A DNA stretch of 64,000 nt from Paramacrobiotus metropolitanus (Eukaryota; Tardigrada; Eutardigrada; Parachela; Macrobiotidae): NCBI RefSeq assembly GCF_019649055.1, contig NW_026570400.1, positions 120,489 to 184,488 on the forward strand. Reading direction: 5' to 3'. Position 1 is the first letter of the stretch. Each line of letters starts with the position of its first letter. Of this stretch, positions 20,616 through 33,316 are shown piece by piece. The notes beneath the pieces are model-generated. The model was not told where the DNA came from, ran no database searches, and saw nothing but the letters and a program-made list of their open reading frames with translations. The position numbers were made by a program, and so were the translations under genes.

Positions 20616-23600
20616 TCAGGCCTCGTCGTCCGGGTCGTCGCCGCTGGAGAACTGGCTGTCGCCGTCATCCGCCGACACCTCCACGGCCGAGTCCACCTCC
20701 TCCTCGTCGTCCTCTTCCTCATTCACGTCCTCCTCTCCGTCGTCGTTGTCATCGTACTCGTCTTCGCCTTCCTCATCGTCGCCTTCCTCCTCCTCCATCT
20801 AAACAGCCATCAACTGAACGCTATCAATCGTATTGATACAATGATGACGCTAGTCATCTCATTCGTTCGCAATGCAAGTCGATTCGTGTAGGAAACAAAA
20901 TTCTGCCCTACAACATACATTCTACTTATCAAACCGCGTAACAACTGTCACATGGCGGAGATTTTTAACACACTCAAATACCAGAATTCACAGCATGTCA
21001 TATCAAAAACTATGGCAAAATTGAAAAGATTAATAGCATACTAATATCCACAAACGAGCGTGTAAGGAGAACGTAAGAAAAACGTAGTACAACGGCATAA
21101 TGTGGCGGGTTGAAAATAGAAAAAGACGTTGATACTGCTACATTTTCTTCGTAAAATAACCATATCGAAAATGGAAAAACAATTTTTTACAATATTCAAG
21201 TCATCAATTAAGTAATTAAGCAAATATTATATAAGCAAAGTAGATGATTCCTATTATTTTTACACAAAAATCAAACGATATTAAAAATCATAAATTATTA
21301 TTATTATCAAATTTTTTTACAAATTAATAATAAAACGCCAGAAAAAGCCTACAGAAGTAATCCTCTACCGCAATGACGCCTTGCTTTAAATGAAAACATT
21401 CCCCGGCACCTCACCTCGTCCTCGTCGCCTTCTTCCTCCTCATCCTCTCCCTCCTCTCCGTAATCCTCCCCACTCTCCCCGTCCCCGTTCTCCTCCACCT
21501 CCAACCGGAAGCGTCCGCGCGCCAACTGCGGCGCATCCACGCTGTCCTTCGCCAGGAACCCCTCGCAGATAATCTCATCATCATCCTCATCATCATCCTT
21601 CTCCACGCCGAACGCATCGCCCTCATCCACCCACTCATCGCCCTCCGCGTCCAGATCATCGGACACCCATTCCTGCGGCGGCATCTCCACTACCCCGGGA
21701 CCGGGATTGTGCAGCACCTCCCAGGCGGATCGATACGCCGGGCCGAAACCGGAATGCGCCGCGGACGGCCCGCGACGATTATCCCCGAAAGAAGGGAGTG
21801 TGACGGTCGGCCCGCTCTCGTCGATGATGACGCTGTCGTCCAGCTCGATGGTCTCCGTCTCAACAACCGGTTTGGCGTTGGATTTCACGACTTCCGGCGC
21901 TTTCGCAATTTTCGGCGATTTTTCTCGAATTTCCGGCAGTTTCTCCACGGATTGCGGAGTACTTGCTGATTTGGCAGCAGTTTCCGGTTGTTTTACACTC
22001 TGTGATGTCTTCGGGGATTTTTCTATAATTTCTGGGAGTTTCGGCGATTTCTCCAACGTCTGTGGCGGTTTTTCCGTGGTTCCCGCCCACAGAAACTGCG
22101 AGGGATCGATTCCCTCGGGATTGAAAGCGTTGACATTGGTCTTAAAAGGATTTTTGATTTCTTCGGAAGGTTTCGGTTTTTGAGGACTTTCTCGTGCAAC
22201 GGGAGCGGTTTCCGTTTTCGGTGGCGTTGCTGTGGCGTGGGGGTTATCCCGAGGTGGTTGACGAGCCGCATTCAATGGACTGTTATTCACGGTAGCTGGT
22301 TTATCCAGCGGTGGCTGCTTGTCGTTGCGCGTCGACAGATCCACGGCATTCGAGATCATTTCGGGCTTCTCAATGGGTTTGGCCACAAATTCCTGTGGTT
22401 GTTGAGCCGTTTCTTTGGGAATTTCTGCAAACGTGAAGGCAAATTAAATAGTACATATCCAAGATCGAAAATATTTCTTCCTCTTAAAATTAAACAAAAA
22501 TTGAAACTGAGATTAAAACTGATGAAGATAAAAACAAATTAAGATTAAATAAATTAAGTGAAAAATTTCGCAACAAACACCTGCTGCCATGCTGCTGGGC
22601 TTAAGATGCAAGCCGATTTTCTCATAAAACTTTCGACAACACTGATATCATATAAGAACAACTATAAACATTCGCAATGATTGAATTTACCATTGAACGC
22701 CGCTTCATTACGTTACCGTACGCACATCTAACAAGTGCAACTTGTAAGCTGATCAAACAACCCACCTCAACAAGCACAGTGTACGTGTGGAAATATTGTA
22801 GTACAGTGGCACACCAATAACGTGGTGGAGCAAAATGGCCGATTATGGCGCGGAATGTCAAAAATATACAGTAGCAGTTCATAGCACTGATTTCTGAATA
22901 TCACTGTTAAAAATTCTTTTTATTTATAAAGCACTATTAAATTACGCTTCATTTTAAGCCCAACAGTATGCTGCTACTTTCTACCTCGCGGACAACTGCT
23001 AGCGAATAAGAAAATTTAAATCAGGAGATAATCACAATTAAAAAAAACCAACCGGGTTGAATTTCTTCCTTGGTCGTATAACTCGTATTGTCCACCACAG
23101 ACGAGTTTCCGTTGTCAGGAGCGATCGGCTGAGCCTTGGCGAAAAAGAAGGCGGGCGACAACGGTGGCAGCGGGATCAGTTTGGCGGGCGGCGGGCGATT
23201 CGGCGTCTTCTTCACCCGCGGCGACGCGGTGGAGTACGGAGAGCAGCGCGCGGTGTGCAGCAGGCGCTCCTTGGCGGCGGCGATGGCGCTGCGCTGGGTG
23301 GCGTCACGCCACGGATACTGGAAGGGATTGGGACGCGGGGAAGGCAGCACCAGCGAACCACGGCCCGCAAAGGAAGACGACGCGGAATGCGCGCCCAGAA
23401 ATGAGGACGACGCCGTCACACTGGGCAGACACGGGCCCGGGCGCGACGGGAAGGCGGATGAAGTCGTCAAGCGCTTGGAAGCTAAAGCACCTAAACTTAC
23501 AAAAAAATTACAATAAAAATCAATATTTATACATGAATACTCCAAAGAATTAAACAAAATCCTTGCAAAAGCCGCTCTAATTATGGAAAATTCTTCCAGA

Positions 23601-24755
23601 ATCCAGACGACGAAATTCCATTATTTGTAAAAAACAATCTTAATTATTTATTAATAAAAGTAGCATAAAAACAACAATAAATATAACAAAATATTTATAC
23701 CGGAATTAGAGGAAAAAATTAAGTAAATTCGATGCATAAAGACAAAAAACCGATCTAATTTTGCCTATTGTTCTAGACAACGAAATGGAAGTATTTACGA
23801 AAAATTAACACTAAACAATCAAGACAAATTACGTAAAATGATAAAAAACAAAAAGACGTACTTCGACTTAAAATAATCAGCTACTGTTCCTGAATTCAAC
23901 ACGACAAGCAATTTAAATTATTTAATCACTGAAACAGTCTAAAAGCGATGTATTCTCACACAGAAAACTCCAAAAAACTTGATAGATATTGTGAAAACGA
24001 TGGCTATAATTCCAAATAATTATAATGAATATTGCACAACCAATACTAGGGATTATAAATGTATCCTGAAGATAAGAAATTATTAAAAACAGAATTTTCA
24101 ACACAGAAGACTCACCGTTATCGGAAGAAAGTGTGGTTTCCAGTTTGCGCTTCTTATTCTGCAGCAGATCGATGGTGCGATCGATTTCCTCGAGTAATGC
24201 GGACGGATTACCACCGGAATCCCCCCGGGAAGCCAACTGCAGATCGGAATTGCTGCCAGCGTTGCTAATCTGGTACCTGGTCTGGGTTCCCAGGAAAGTT
24301 CGCTGCAAACGCAACACCAGTTACACAACGGATAACTTCTGCACCACGATACGAAAAACCTGTTAGAATGGCCCTAAACCATGAAAGGCAATGCTTTCTT
24401 TGAATATAAATGTCGGACAGACTAAGGTAGTAACGAGAATCATGCAAGGAACTGGTTAGAGTAGAGACACTATAATTCGCATTACGTGTTGAGTGTGCTG
24501 ATCGTTGGGTTCGCGGACGACACCCGTCACGCTGTCAACCACGGATCCGCCGAATTCCTTCAGCTTCTTGACGGTGAATTTAGCTAGCGAACCCCACCAG
24601 CTATCATTCTGCAAAGAACAGCCGTGTGAGAAAGCAACGCGAGGTAAACGGCGCGCAGGTGCGTTTACATTGGCGGGAACCGTTGCGACGCTGTGCGTTG
24701 CGCTGGGATACGTGTTGCGACGCGAATAGTCGTAGTACGAGTTGAATTCTTCCAT
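20616..24755 (-). CDS. Six-exon gene, unknown protein with long acidic tail
   Basis: I join exons 24755-24669, 24608-24486, 24302-24116, 23490-23053, 22424-21415 and 20798-20616. All junctions are GT-AG and keep frame (phases 0, 0, 1, 1, 0), giving about 675 residues. The N-terminus has Tyr/Arg-rich MEEFNSYYDYSRRNTYP. Next are an amphipathic WWGSLAKFTVKKLKEFGG segment and a helix, LLEEIDRTIDLLQNKKRK. A Ser/Pro/Arg-rich region follows (PNPFQYPWRDATQRS), then a long stretch with repeated EKSPK-type motifs. ELDDSVIIDES resembles a SUMO-interacting motif. The last 150 residues are overwhelmingly Glu/Asp, and the final exon is almost wholly acidic. I do not recognise the family. A nuclear, scaffold-like or chaperone-like role is a guess from composition. 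The gene model itself is well supported by six compatible splice pairs. Confidence 0.7.
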
Positions 24756-25689
24756 GGTCACGCTACTCGGATAGGCACGTCAGAGAATAATTCTTATGCA
24801 GGATGGAATTTGGTGGATAACATCGTAACAATAGAGTGTGGAACTCATGAAACAACAAGAAAAATATCCAACGAAAAACTGGAAGATGAAAAATACTCGT
24901 AAATCATAGTGATTGAGATTTGCATTGTGATTGAGTCGGTGGCGGGGTGAGCCGAAGCTGTTAATTAAGCAGTTCAGCTCACTACGCCACTAATGCAACT
25001 CATCATGTAGAATACCCTGTATTTCGATATAAAGGCCAAACGTTATTAGACTACAGGGAAATGGCAAGCTTGAGTTATATTGGGCATTATTTCACTCGTT
25101 TCCGCTCCCAACTTCAGCGATGAACCTTTGTATTTCAGGCTTTAATTTTCAGCATGTCTACGCTCGAAAAAAACTCAAAATAAAATTGCAGAAAAGTTGC
25201 GATAAGCACGTCCACACACCTATGATCCTATCTGTAGTTTCGTAATCATAATTCCATAACTTCCTTAAGAGCAAATCCGGTCCGGTACAATCTAACTTAG
25301 CTGTACAGTGTACACACCTTGAAAAAACTTATAACTCTTTTATTATTTTATAATAGTTTATAGTTTCATCACGGTAATCAGGTAACCCATAAAACTGCTA
25401 TATTTTACAGAAATGCATGGGAATTTAAACCTGGCTGAACACAACACACGCTCATAATAGTATCAGAAAAGAGGTTAAGAAAGCCAGTTTGGCGTAGCGG
25501 GGTCACTACGAGTACTCTATGTTTAGTATTTCTACACTTTGAAAACAGCTTTAATATTTAGAAATATTTTTAAAGGTACATTTGTGGGAAAAGAAAAATT
25601 AGTGGAATAGGTCCGCAAAGTTCCGGAAAAGTATTTCGCTGTTTACTTATACAGATAATTGAAACTTGAGATTCATAAAGACATGACAA

Positions 25690-26010
25690 CACAAGTTTTA
25701 GTCAAGGTTGGTCTTAAAAAATTCCATATTTTCCATAGGTTTGCCAATACATTTTAGTTTTTTTAGTGACCTATGGTCAGAAAATAATTTCATCGGGTCT
25801 TCGTATAGGAAATGTAGAGCACTGGAATAAAGCCCAGTATTCCATACTGCCTGTAACCACGGAAAAATTAAAACCAAAATAAAACCAATATTATCCACTA
25901 TCCAGCACTTAAGTGCGAGCGCGGATGCTCGAGCCGCAAGGCTACCTTTTACTAATTAATACAATAATTATTATTAAAAATCATTATTACAAGGTAGCCT
26001 CCCGCCTTCG
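25690..26010. repeat. Dispersed repeat, copy A
   Basis: The features are TTTTCCATAGG, TATAGGAAATGTAGAGCACTGG, then CACTTAAGTGCGAGCGCGGATG and a palindrome GGCTACCTT ... AAGGTAGCC (about 25,941-26,000). Related strings recur at 34,690-34,830, 36,067-36,250 and 38,790-38,825 in this window. No ORF is present, so it is probably a non-autonomous element. Confidence 0.45.
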
Positions 26011-27386
26011 GCGGTCGGCACGTTTACTCGTACATATATTGAACTTCTGAAGGCATTTTTTTGGAAAATAGTAAACATGCGTTGGCTTTTGTTGTTGTTT
26101 TGCTTTTCAGTACATTGGCTTTTGTTTCACATTCTGTGGAAAAATACTTCGGCAAAAGTTCGCGCACAATCGTCCAGTCCCCCGAGGTTAATAACATCAT
26201 AATTCTTATAATTATGTGCAATTAGAGCACAAAGCGTTCGGTCTCACTCATACTAATCTTGACTCGCGCACTCCTGCGCATGTGCTGACTTGTTATAAAC
26301 CGTACAGTCGCCATGCGGTTTCTCTCCGCACTGAAGTTGGATGTCATCAGTCTATTTGTAGTCGGTATCAAAGCGCTGCACTGATCAACCGAACGCAAGG
26401 GTCAAAAAGGCTGTTCGCTTTCCAGTAGCATGTACTGTGTACTTTTTGGTTACATAGTGCGGACTGCGGAGCGTATACCATTTTCGGATTTTCCTTTCAC
26501 CCGCTCCAGAATTATTTGCGTTAGCTAGGCAAAAACTCGCAGCCCCCAATCAATATTTTTAGAAAATTCAAGTGTTAGCTATTTTCGATCTAAAAATAAT
26601 TAATCATTTCGGCAGTCATACCCTTCTCACGTGCACAATATCATACGAAAAACGTTAATTTTCCTGTGAAGCCAAGTACAGGTACGTGAAATTGCAATAC
26701 TTACGATTAAATTATTATAGCTGCAAGCAGTACAGTGTACACTGTATTCAGTATAATTACTATAATATAATGAAAGTTTATGAGTTTTCAAAAGTTTATG
26801 AGATTGACAGTGCCAGTAAGAAATACAAACGAAAAATTTTTATGAGCACATTAATGGCTAAAAACGTTATTTCAAATTGCGCAGGGCTCTTATCATAATA
26901 TTCCTATCTACTGTATACAAATTAATGTTAAATTCAGATCGCAGATTACAAGTTTTGAATTACTAGCGTAAATAACTATTGTTTCTGTCTGTACTTCTGC
27001 ACACAAATTCGAACCCTTGATGATTGAAACTGGAACTTTCTCGCCAGCACAATTAAATCGCGCGGACTAAAGTGGTGGCAGATAAGTTTTAATTCAGAAT
27101 TTAAGTTTTAATTCAGAAGTCAGAGAGCGGGAATGGCGAAATAGCCTATCTACTATCTAGCACATGTACAGATAAAAAACTTGTAATACTTTGTATAAAC
27201 ACAAACAAATATACATATATATATTCGCTTTTAATGCTGTCCTGCGTGAATATTAAGTTTTACTTGAAAATTAATTATCGTTTGGTTGCGAATCCCGCCA
27301 GACCTCGAAATCTCCGATTTGTAACACAAAAAATAATGCGCCTTGTATGCAAGGTGGAAGTGGAGTGCCAGTGCACAAACTTGAGT

Positions 27387-27435
27387 GGCCACCACGATGC
27401 ACGCCAGCCGTTATTGGGCGTGCGCCGTGGTGGCC
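27387..27435. repeat. GC-rich stem-loop
   Basis: GGCCACCACGATGCACGCC (27387-27405) pairs with GGCGTGCGCCGTGGTGGCC (27417-27435) with two mismatches, around an 11-base loop. It stands out in AT-rich surroundings. A structured RNA or small palindromic insertion is possible. Confidence 0.5.
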
Positions 27436-27928
27436 GCTGAAGTATTACATAATTATTACATAATTAACTACATAACTAGTACATAATTAACCAGATAACC
27501 TGGGTAACCATCCTTTTATGCATTGAACGCCTCAATGTAACGAGAATGTTTGATTTTCCTGTAAGTGACTGAACGACGTCGATTGCGTCGAACATACGTA
27601 CACTCTGTTTGCATACTGTATATTGTGCCGAATTTTTTATTTTAAAAATTCAACGGGTACAAGACAGATCAAGAACAGTTGATCACAACAACAAAATCTC
27701 ATGTAACGCTGCCGCTCCATCTACTGTTCCGAGAGGCGAGAACGGAAGCGGCGTTGCCGCGATAGATTTCTAGCGACAGACACTGATGGGTGGATCTAGA
27801 TTCAACTACAGCATATGCAGCCGAAGTCGCTTGCCGGTTTTTTTTTCACGATGAGCGTAGGCTGCGTAGCTGACTTTCCCCATGGCCCATGGTGTTCGAA
27901 AGCTTACCCTAGGGGTGCGAAGACGTAC

Positions 27929-27996
27929 CTTTCCTCGAAATACGAGTAGAATCGCACTTTCTTATCCTCGGCCGGGGCGGCAGCGGCTCCCGCCAT
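27929..27996 (-). CDS. Possible first coding exon, MAGAAAAPAEDKK...
   Basis: ATG at 27996 opens MAGAAAAPAEDKKVRFYSYF and ends at a strong donor (AAAG/GTACGT, GT at 27928-27927). The composition is unlike the AT-rich flanks. I could not locate a following exon to the left. A different frame across 27,950-28,160 is also open and reads plausibly, so the coding frame here is uncertain. Confidence 0.25.
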
Positions 27997-28848
27997 AAAT
28001 GGCATAGATTTTTGGTGAGACTAAACAACAGTATCCACCCACGTAATGTCCCATGCCATTGCCAAGCACAACCGTGCTTCCGGCAAAAGTCATGCACCCA
28101 TCTCGGACGATGATCTGACGTGCGGGAGGTTCCCCGGGGCTCCAACTTCGCAGGGATGCTGGCCGATATTAACGATCTGCACACAAACTACTACTAACTT
28201 AACCTGTCAGACGTAGTTTTTACCTATATTAATTACCATCCAAATTTTAATGCCGTCATTTACAAAAAGGGTTTTAATGGTGCTTCAGCTTAACTAAGGA
28301 TTATAAAAATTGTGTTAGACTGCTAATAAGTACTTACTATTAGATTTTTTAATTATTTCCAGTTCTTAAATTTTTTATCTTCACTTACGTAAGTAAGTGA
28401 AGATAAAGATTGTGAAGATAAAGATAAGTGAAGATTCGAAAAGGTATACCTTTTTGAACCTTCTAGGATATTTTTATCTGTTTGGGCCTAAGCGTCTCAA
28501 ATTTTTGGATGTCAATAAATTTTAAACTGACCCTCATGATTTTTATTCTGAACCCCCCAGCTGAAATAAAACCAATAGTTACCAACGCTCTGCATTGTGA
28601 AATGCCACACAAATTAGGTTCACCACGTTGCTGCCACTTGACAGTTGACAGCATTATAGTTAGGGACACGTTAAACAGGCCGTCATCCGCAACCTCCGCC
28701 ATTTTAAACCAGCCATTGCTATCTCTACTTATCAATTACTAACTAGTAACTACTATAGTGAATTTGAAACTTAACTGTGATTGGTGGTGATCATGCTTGG
28801 CGGGCTTTCTGTAGGTTTTAGCAGGCAGTGGATGCCGAGGCCGAACCG
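27997..28848. other. Intergenic and 5' region of the 28849 gene
   Basis: A short direct/inverted GTAAGTGAAGATAAAG repeat lies at about 28,388-28,430. A pyrimidine-poor acceptor-like GTTTTAGCAG at 28,815-28,824 suggests that an upstream exon may join the next gene. No ORF is supported otherwise. Confidence 0.3.
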
Positions 28849-29646
28849 ATGCCTCCATTCCGGCCGTTTCGCCGGCTGCTGTCTGGCTTCAATCAGATGA
28901 GTTATCAGAACACGGTTGCAGTGAGTGACAAAGGTGACATGTTGCTAGGATTTATTCAGGACATCAATGGGGACCAAGTGTTTGTCAATTTCGATTCGAG
29001 CAAGGTCAAAGCCAGGTGGGTGGATGCAGCGTGTGTTTATTCGATGCCATGGTATGATCATCAAGAGAATCACCAGCGCGACAAACCTGTTTACGCGGCA
29101 CTCCGCGACGAAGACGACGGTCCATTCCGGTTCCAGTCGGTTTTTATAATATTTTCTGTTGCGGCATGTAAGCGGTGCTATATGTGTTACGTCAAGGCAA
29201 ATGTCCAAGGCGGAGATCCAGCTAAAGCTCGAATAGAACTGATTGATCATCGCCAGATCCTCGGCTTGGAATGGTTCACTGAGCCGGCGTTTCTGTACCG
29301 GAACAGCGCACTGGGTTATACCAAATATTGTGCTTCCTTTACCACAGCTAATCAGCTGCTTGGCCAACCGGCAGATAGGTCGCGCGTAATTAAGCACTTT
29401 CGTGAAGTGTTCGAGGAAGATGCAGCGCTGTCCACCCTGACGGACTGCTGCCGTTTTCATTTACGCATCGAAGCGAACAATTGCGTGTTTGTGGTTATCG
29501 GCGTCGGAACGAGTGCGGATGCGCAGCAGATGACCATGTCAAAGCTGTGTATAGTGGTGGAAAGGCATCTGGCGACTCGGGGAAAATGGCTGCCGACTTG
29601 TTCTGAGAGTGACCCAACCGATATCAGCGCAGCAAGTAGGCGGTAA
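28849..29646 (+). CDS. Unknown globular protein
   Basis: The first ATG (28849) gives about 265 residues. The frame is open further 5' to an acceptor-like AG, so an upstream exon is possible. The sequence is globular and mixed: NTVAVSDKGDMLLGFIQDI, QVFVNFDSSKVKARWVDAA, then CKRCYMCYVKANVQ with three close cysteines, and ELIDHRQILGLEWFTEPAF. A C-terminal Ser/Asp-rich tail ends at TAA 29644-29646. No catalytic motif or domain is recognised. The short beta-rich N-terminal motif (GFIQDINGDQVFVNFD) looks like a small barrel domain such as Tudor or Agenet, but this is only a visual impression. It sits just upstream of another unknown gene on the same strand. Confidence 0.55.
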   Translation: MPPFRPFRRLLSGFNQMSYQNTVAVSDKGDMLLGFIQDINGDQVFVNFDSSKVKARWVDAACVYSMPWYDHQENHQRDKPVYAALRDEDDGPFRFQSVFIIFSVAACKRCYMCYVKANVQGGDPAKARIELIDHRQILGLEWFTEPAFLYRNSALGYTKYCASFTTANQLLGQPADRSRVIKHFREVFEEDAALSTLTDCCRFHLRIEANNCVFVVIGVGTSADAQQMTMSKLCIVVERHLATRGKWLPTCSESDPTDISAASRR

Positions 29647-30229
29647 TTAGCTGTGACTTGATAGGTACCTCTACCACGCCTGTCGTAAACGGGGCTGAAA
29701 GAAGCGCCTGTAAAATAATTATCGTCATGTTTTAGAATCCCTGTTAATTCATTTTAGTATCGTATAAGTGTAATCGTCTTCGCAACTAGGTGTATCTGAT
29801 ACTCGTATTCATGATAAATTGTAGTGAACCGAATCGAGTCTTCGGGTTTAAAATCAGCAGAAGCAATGTTGTTTTGTCATCTGCCTCATTGGATATTCAG
29901 CGAAATCTGTTCTTACCTGGATCTGCATTCCCAGATGAAGCTCACGCGGTACGTTCTCACGCTAGAAGGAGACAACTGTGCAAACAGAAACAGTCATTGT
30001 TAATCTGCCCGAGAGTGATCCTTGTGAGTTGTGACCTTTGTTTTTGCGCATGTACTAATTCAACTAGTGTAACGTAATCGTAAATTAAAGAAAATTTTTT
30101 CTTTAATTAAGTCTGATCCGTCCCTTTTTTGCTTACAAATCAGGAGCTGTCCGTTCGTCTACAGTTCAGTTTGAGGTTTGTCAAATGAATAACTTCACCT
30201 ACGTTGACATATCATTCTGTTTTGAACAG

Positions 30230-31390
30230 AGTGTGCGCATTATGGCAGCAGCTGTTAAGCAGTCCTGGCACAACGAAGCACATCCGCGTACGTTTGGACA
30301 GCATGACTAGAGAAACTACGTCCGACAACTACAACTGCTTCACCGTGGCAGCGCTGCTGACTCGCACAATCAACCCAGCGACCAAAAGCTTGACGATAAT
30401 AACAAGATCTCTCGGCAACTGTTGCACGCTATTTCTCCCTTTTTTACTGGGAGCCATGAAAGCCGTACAAGTTCATCTGCCCTTGATCGTATTGAAGGAC
30501 TTTGTCAGGAACAGCCGCGGAACGTGCACCTCCGAGGATAAATTTCACTTGACACATTGTTTGACAACAGATACAAAAGCATTTGCATACTGCTGTGATC
30601 GCATCGTCTGGCATAACTGGAAAGTCAGCTATCTCTTTGGCCGCCCAATGTACGAAATCTTTGCCGAGAAGGAATTTAAGAATCTGTGGCCCTTGCCTAC
30701 AAGGGAGAAGAATCTAATGCTGCCTCTCGGATGGGACCACACGCTGACCATTGATCAGCTGGAAATCACGGTACCGCGGCTGGTTCTTGATTGCCTCGAA
30801 GGCCGAGCTAATATGGTCAGCCGCATCATGTGGGCAGTCAATGAAGGCTTTCCACCGGTTACGGATGCAATGCAGGCAAAGGTCAATAGCATTTATGCGC
30901 GTTGGGTGCGCGACCTGTTGCATCCGCCTGAATGGGACACCATTCGCAGCTACCTTTCAGTGTAAGTCGTTTCACCCACAAACTGGTGTACGTATGCCGG
31001 GAAGGAATGTGTAATACTACTGTTGCGGCAAAATAGATTATTTCATTGGGTTGCTTCTAATTCTTAAAACAAATCGCGCTTTTTGTAATTAGTAAAACAA
31101 ATCACATACCTAAGGATTTTCGCACGCATATCTGTACTTGCCGAATATGTAATATTTCAGCTTTCAAGATGTTAGTAATAAATCGTATAATAATTATTAC
31201 GGTAGGTACTACTGTAACATACTAATATTGGCAATTTGGCATACACAATACGCATTATAGGTTCAGCGGTTTTCACGCTGACGGCACACCCCGATCATGG
31301 GTGGACGTTGATCTGACACAAGTGGATACCGCCCAACTCAGCAAAATGGCACTATATGGGATCAACGAAATATTCATGCCTGATCAATAG
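30230..31390 (+). CDS. Unknown protein, 3' two exons (5' end unresolved)
   Basis: The visible part is exon 30230-30961 plus exon 31261-31390. They are separated by a 299-bp intron that starts GTAAGTCG and ends CATTATAG. The join is in frame (phase 2) and ends with TAG at 31388-31390. The first exon follows an acceptor, TTTGAACAG. The first in-frame ATG is only at 30303, so earlier exons are likely, perhaps near 29,940-30,015. The product is globular and helical, with CTSEDKFHLTHCL, VSYLFGRPMYEIFAEKEF and VNSIYARWVRDLLHPPEW. The end, SWVDVDLTQVDTAQLS, is acidic. No recognised domain. It may be related in architecture to the preceding gene, but I see no clear sequence repeat. Confidence 0.5.
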
Positions 31391-32479
31391 TCAGAAGAAC
31401 TTTCGGGACGGCCTTTGCTGAAATGATTCGTTTTGTCGGCAGGAATATTCGCGGTGTGACCGGGGGGTCTCGTTCAACCGCTTTTCCTAGACAACGTTTT
31501 AGCCTGGCTGCTGTTAGAGGTCATGCGGCTGCTGTCTTGGGCACATTGAACGCGCGCCCGAAAGTTGGCAATGACACATTATGACAGCAACGATTATGGT
31601 TGTTTTTTTAATGTGTAAACCTATCTTTTTATTTGTGTCTATCAGCGTGGGCTTGTTTGTTATGTTAATTGGCTATTGCCTGAATAAACTCGTAGCTCGC
31701 CACAATTGCATAAGCAATTTTTCGCGCCGGTGAGTGAACCTTTTCTTCACGGAATCAATAGTTTCGTTGATAATTAAAATTTGCAGGTAAAAACATAACC
31801 TATGTCTGTCGAAACACTTATCTGTATTATTTTGCATGTATTTTTCATGCAGAATATGCCTTCGACAGTAATGATAACTGATAAGTAGTTAAGATCTGAA
31901 TAAGATCTGAATACTACGGTACACTGTATTACCGTATTAGCTCGTGGTCGGCGGAACGCAGTGGTCTGTAACTTTCCGTTTTGATTTTTGACTATTATTT
32001 TAGTACTTGATCATTTGATGACCAATGGTCATTGTTCAACAGCTTTGCGTAGAAATTTGAAATAGGTACAGAACTGGCTTCTAGAATTTTAGGGTTAACA
32101 GCAAAAATGTTACCAAGAAGACGATTAAGCCGCATTCCATAGTCGACTCTCCGATCTAACTTTCCTTGCCCGCGTATCCTGGATCCAGTCCGGCTTCCCC
32201 ACGTTATTTGGCATTGCGCTTCGGCGATTAACAGAATTTTCGACCGGAGCGTAGCGAAGGTCCTCCGTATTCAAGACTAATGTATTGGTTGATTTCTGTC
32301 CGTTACGAAAATCCGTTACGGAAACTGGATAGTGGATACAAATGTAAAACTATGACATCGTGCAACTACATAACCAGTATGCCCTACGACGATCGCAGCC
32401 ATTGTCTATGACAACGTGGTTGGCAGCCCTGGCCCGTGACGTACGTAACGACTGTGTACAGCGATACTATACAACTCTT
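31391..32479. other. Intergenic, no gene seen
   Basis: This is AT-rich with stops in all frames. AATAAAC near 31,682 could be a polyadenylation signal. GACCGGAGCGTAGCGAAGGTCC at about 32,240-32,261 is a fragment of a dispersed repeat. Confidence 0.3.
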
Positions 32480-33316
32480 AAGGCCTATTTATACTCGGCT
32501 TTAAGACCGTCACATCTCACGGAACTGATGAAATTTCGCAACTATACACACTTCCCCATCTCCGTCACATTGCACGTGACTGACTTGTGGAGTATAACCA
32601 CATGCCCGGACATCGTCCGAAAGTTAGGTCCGTCAAGTTGATGGCCGTCAAAATTTGGCTTCGTCCGTCAAAATTTTGAAATAGAACTGGTTCTATTTTT
32701 TCAAAGTTGACGGACATCAAGTTCTGTACTTTTCGCGCAAGTCTGCTTATATTCAGTAGAGAATTTCCCAAAAGAATTCAAATTTCACCGTTCTTTATGA
32801 ACTTTCCCCAAACTTGCACAAGGTTTTCACATTACTTTCTACTACGTTTTGTTGCCTTTAACATTTTCAAAATTGTTGCATTAGAAACTTTTAGCATGCG
32901 TATGGCGCCGTATGCCACCTTTCATGCGCGATATTTCAGCCTTTAACCCGACCGCGGGTTTACACGTAGTAACAGAAGCGCAGTTTCTGATGTTCACAAA
33001 TCTAAACAAAATTTAAAAAGAGCTAGGTAATTACTGGCACCAGATGTATGACTAGGTTCCACTTGGCATACATTCAGGACAGATTTCACAACAATTAATT
33101 CGGGTTGTTTTGGGCTCGAAATTTGGTTTCTGACGGACATGCTGTCCTAGTATAAATAGAAAGCCGCTTTGCACACGACCGTGATCTAAGCTGGATGTTA
33201 GCTCCGTTTTTTGTCACGGCCACCTTTTTTCTCGTATATTCTGGTGGACGTCCATAAAACACATTTTTGACGGACGTAGAAAAAAACGTGACTGAAGTGA
33301 AGTATAAATAGGCCTT
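32480..33316. mobile_element. Non-autonomous DNA element with 16-bp TIRs
   Basis: AAGGCCTATTTATACT (32480-32495) is matched by its exact inverse AGTATAAATAGGCCTT (33301-33316). Internally, CCGTCAAAATTT and TTTTTGACGGACG-type strings also face each other. There is no transposase ORF. No target-site duplication was evident, so the superfamily is open. Confidence 0.55.

Larger units (their letters stand above)
24756..27928. other. Intergenic, repeat-bearing
   Basis: No coding exon is supported on either strand. The segment contains the dispersed repeat at 25,690-26,010 and the hairpin at 27,387-27,435, both listed separately. The region at 24,756-25,690 is likely promoter and intergenic DNA of the minus-strand gene. 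CAGTGTACAC-like short inversions occur but are unremarkable. Confidence 0.3.
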
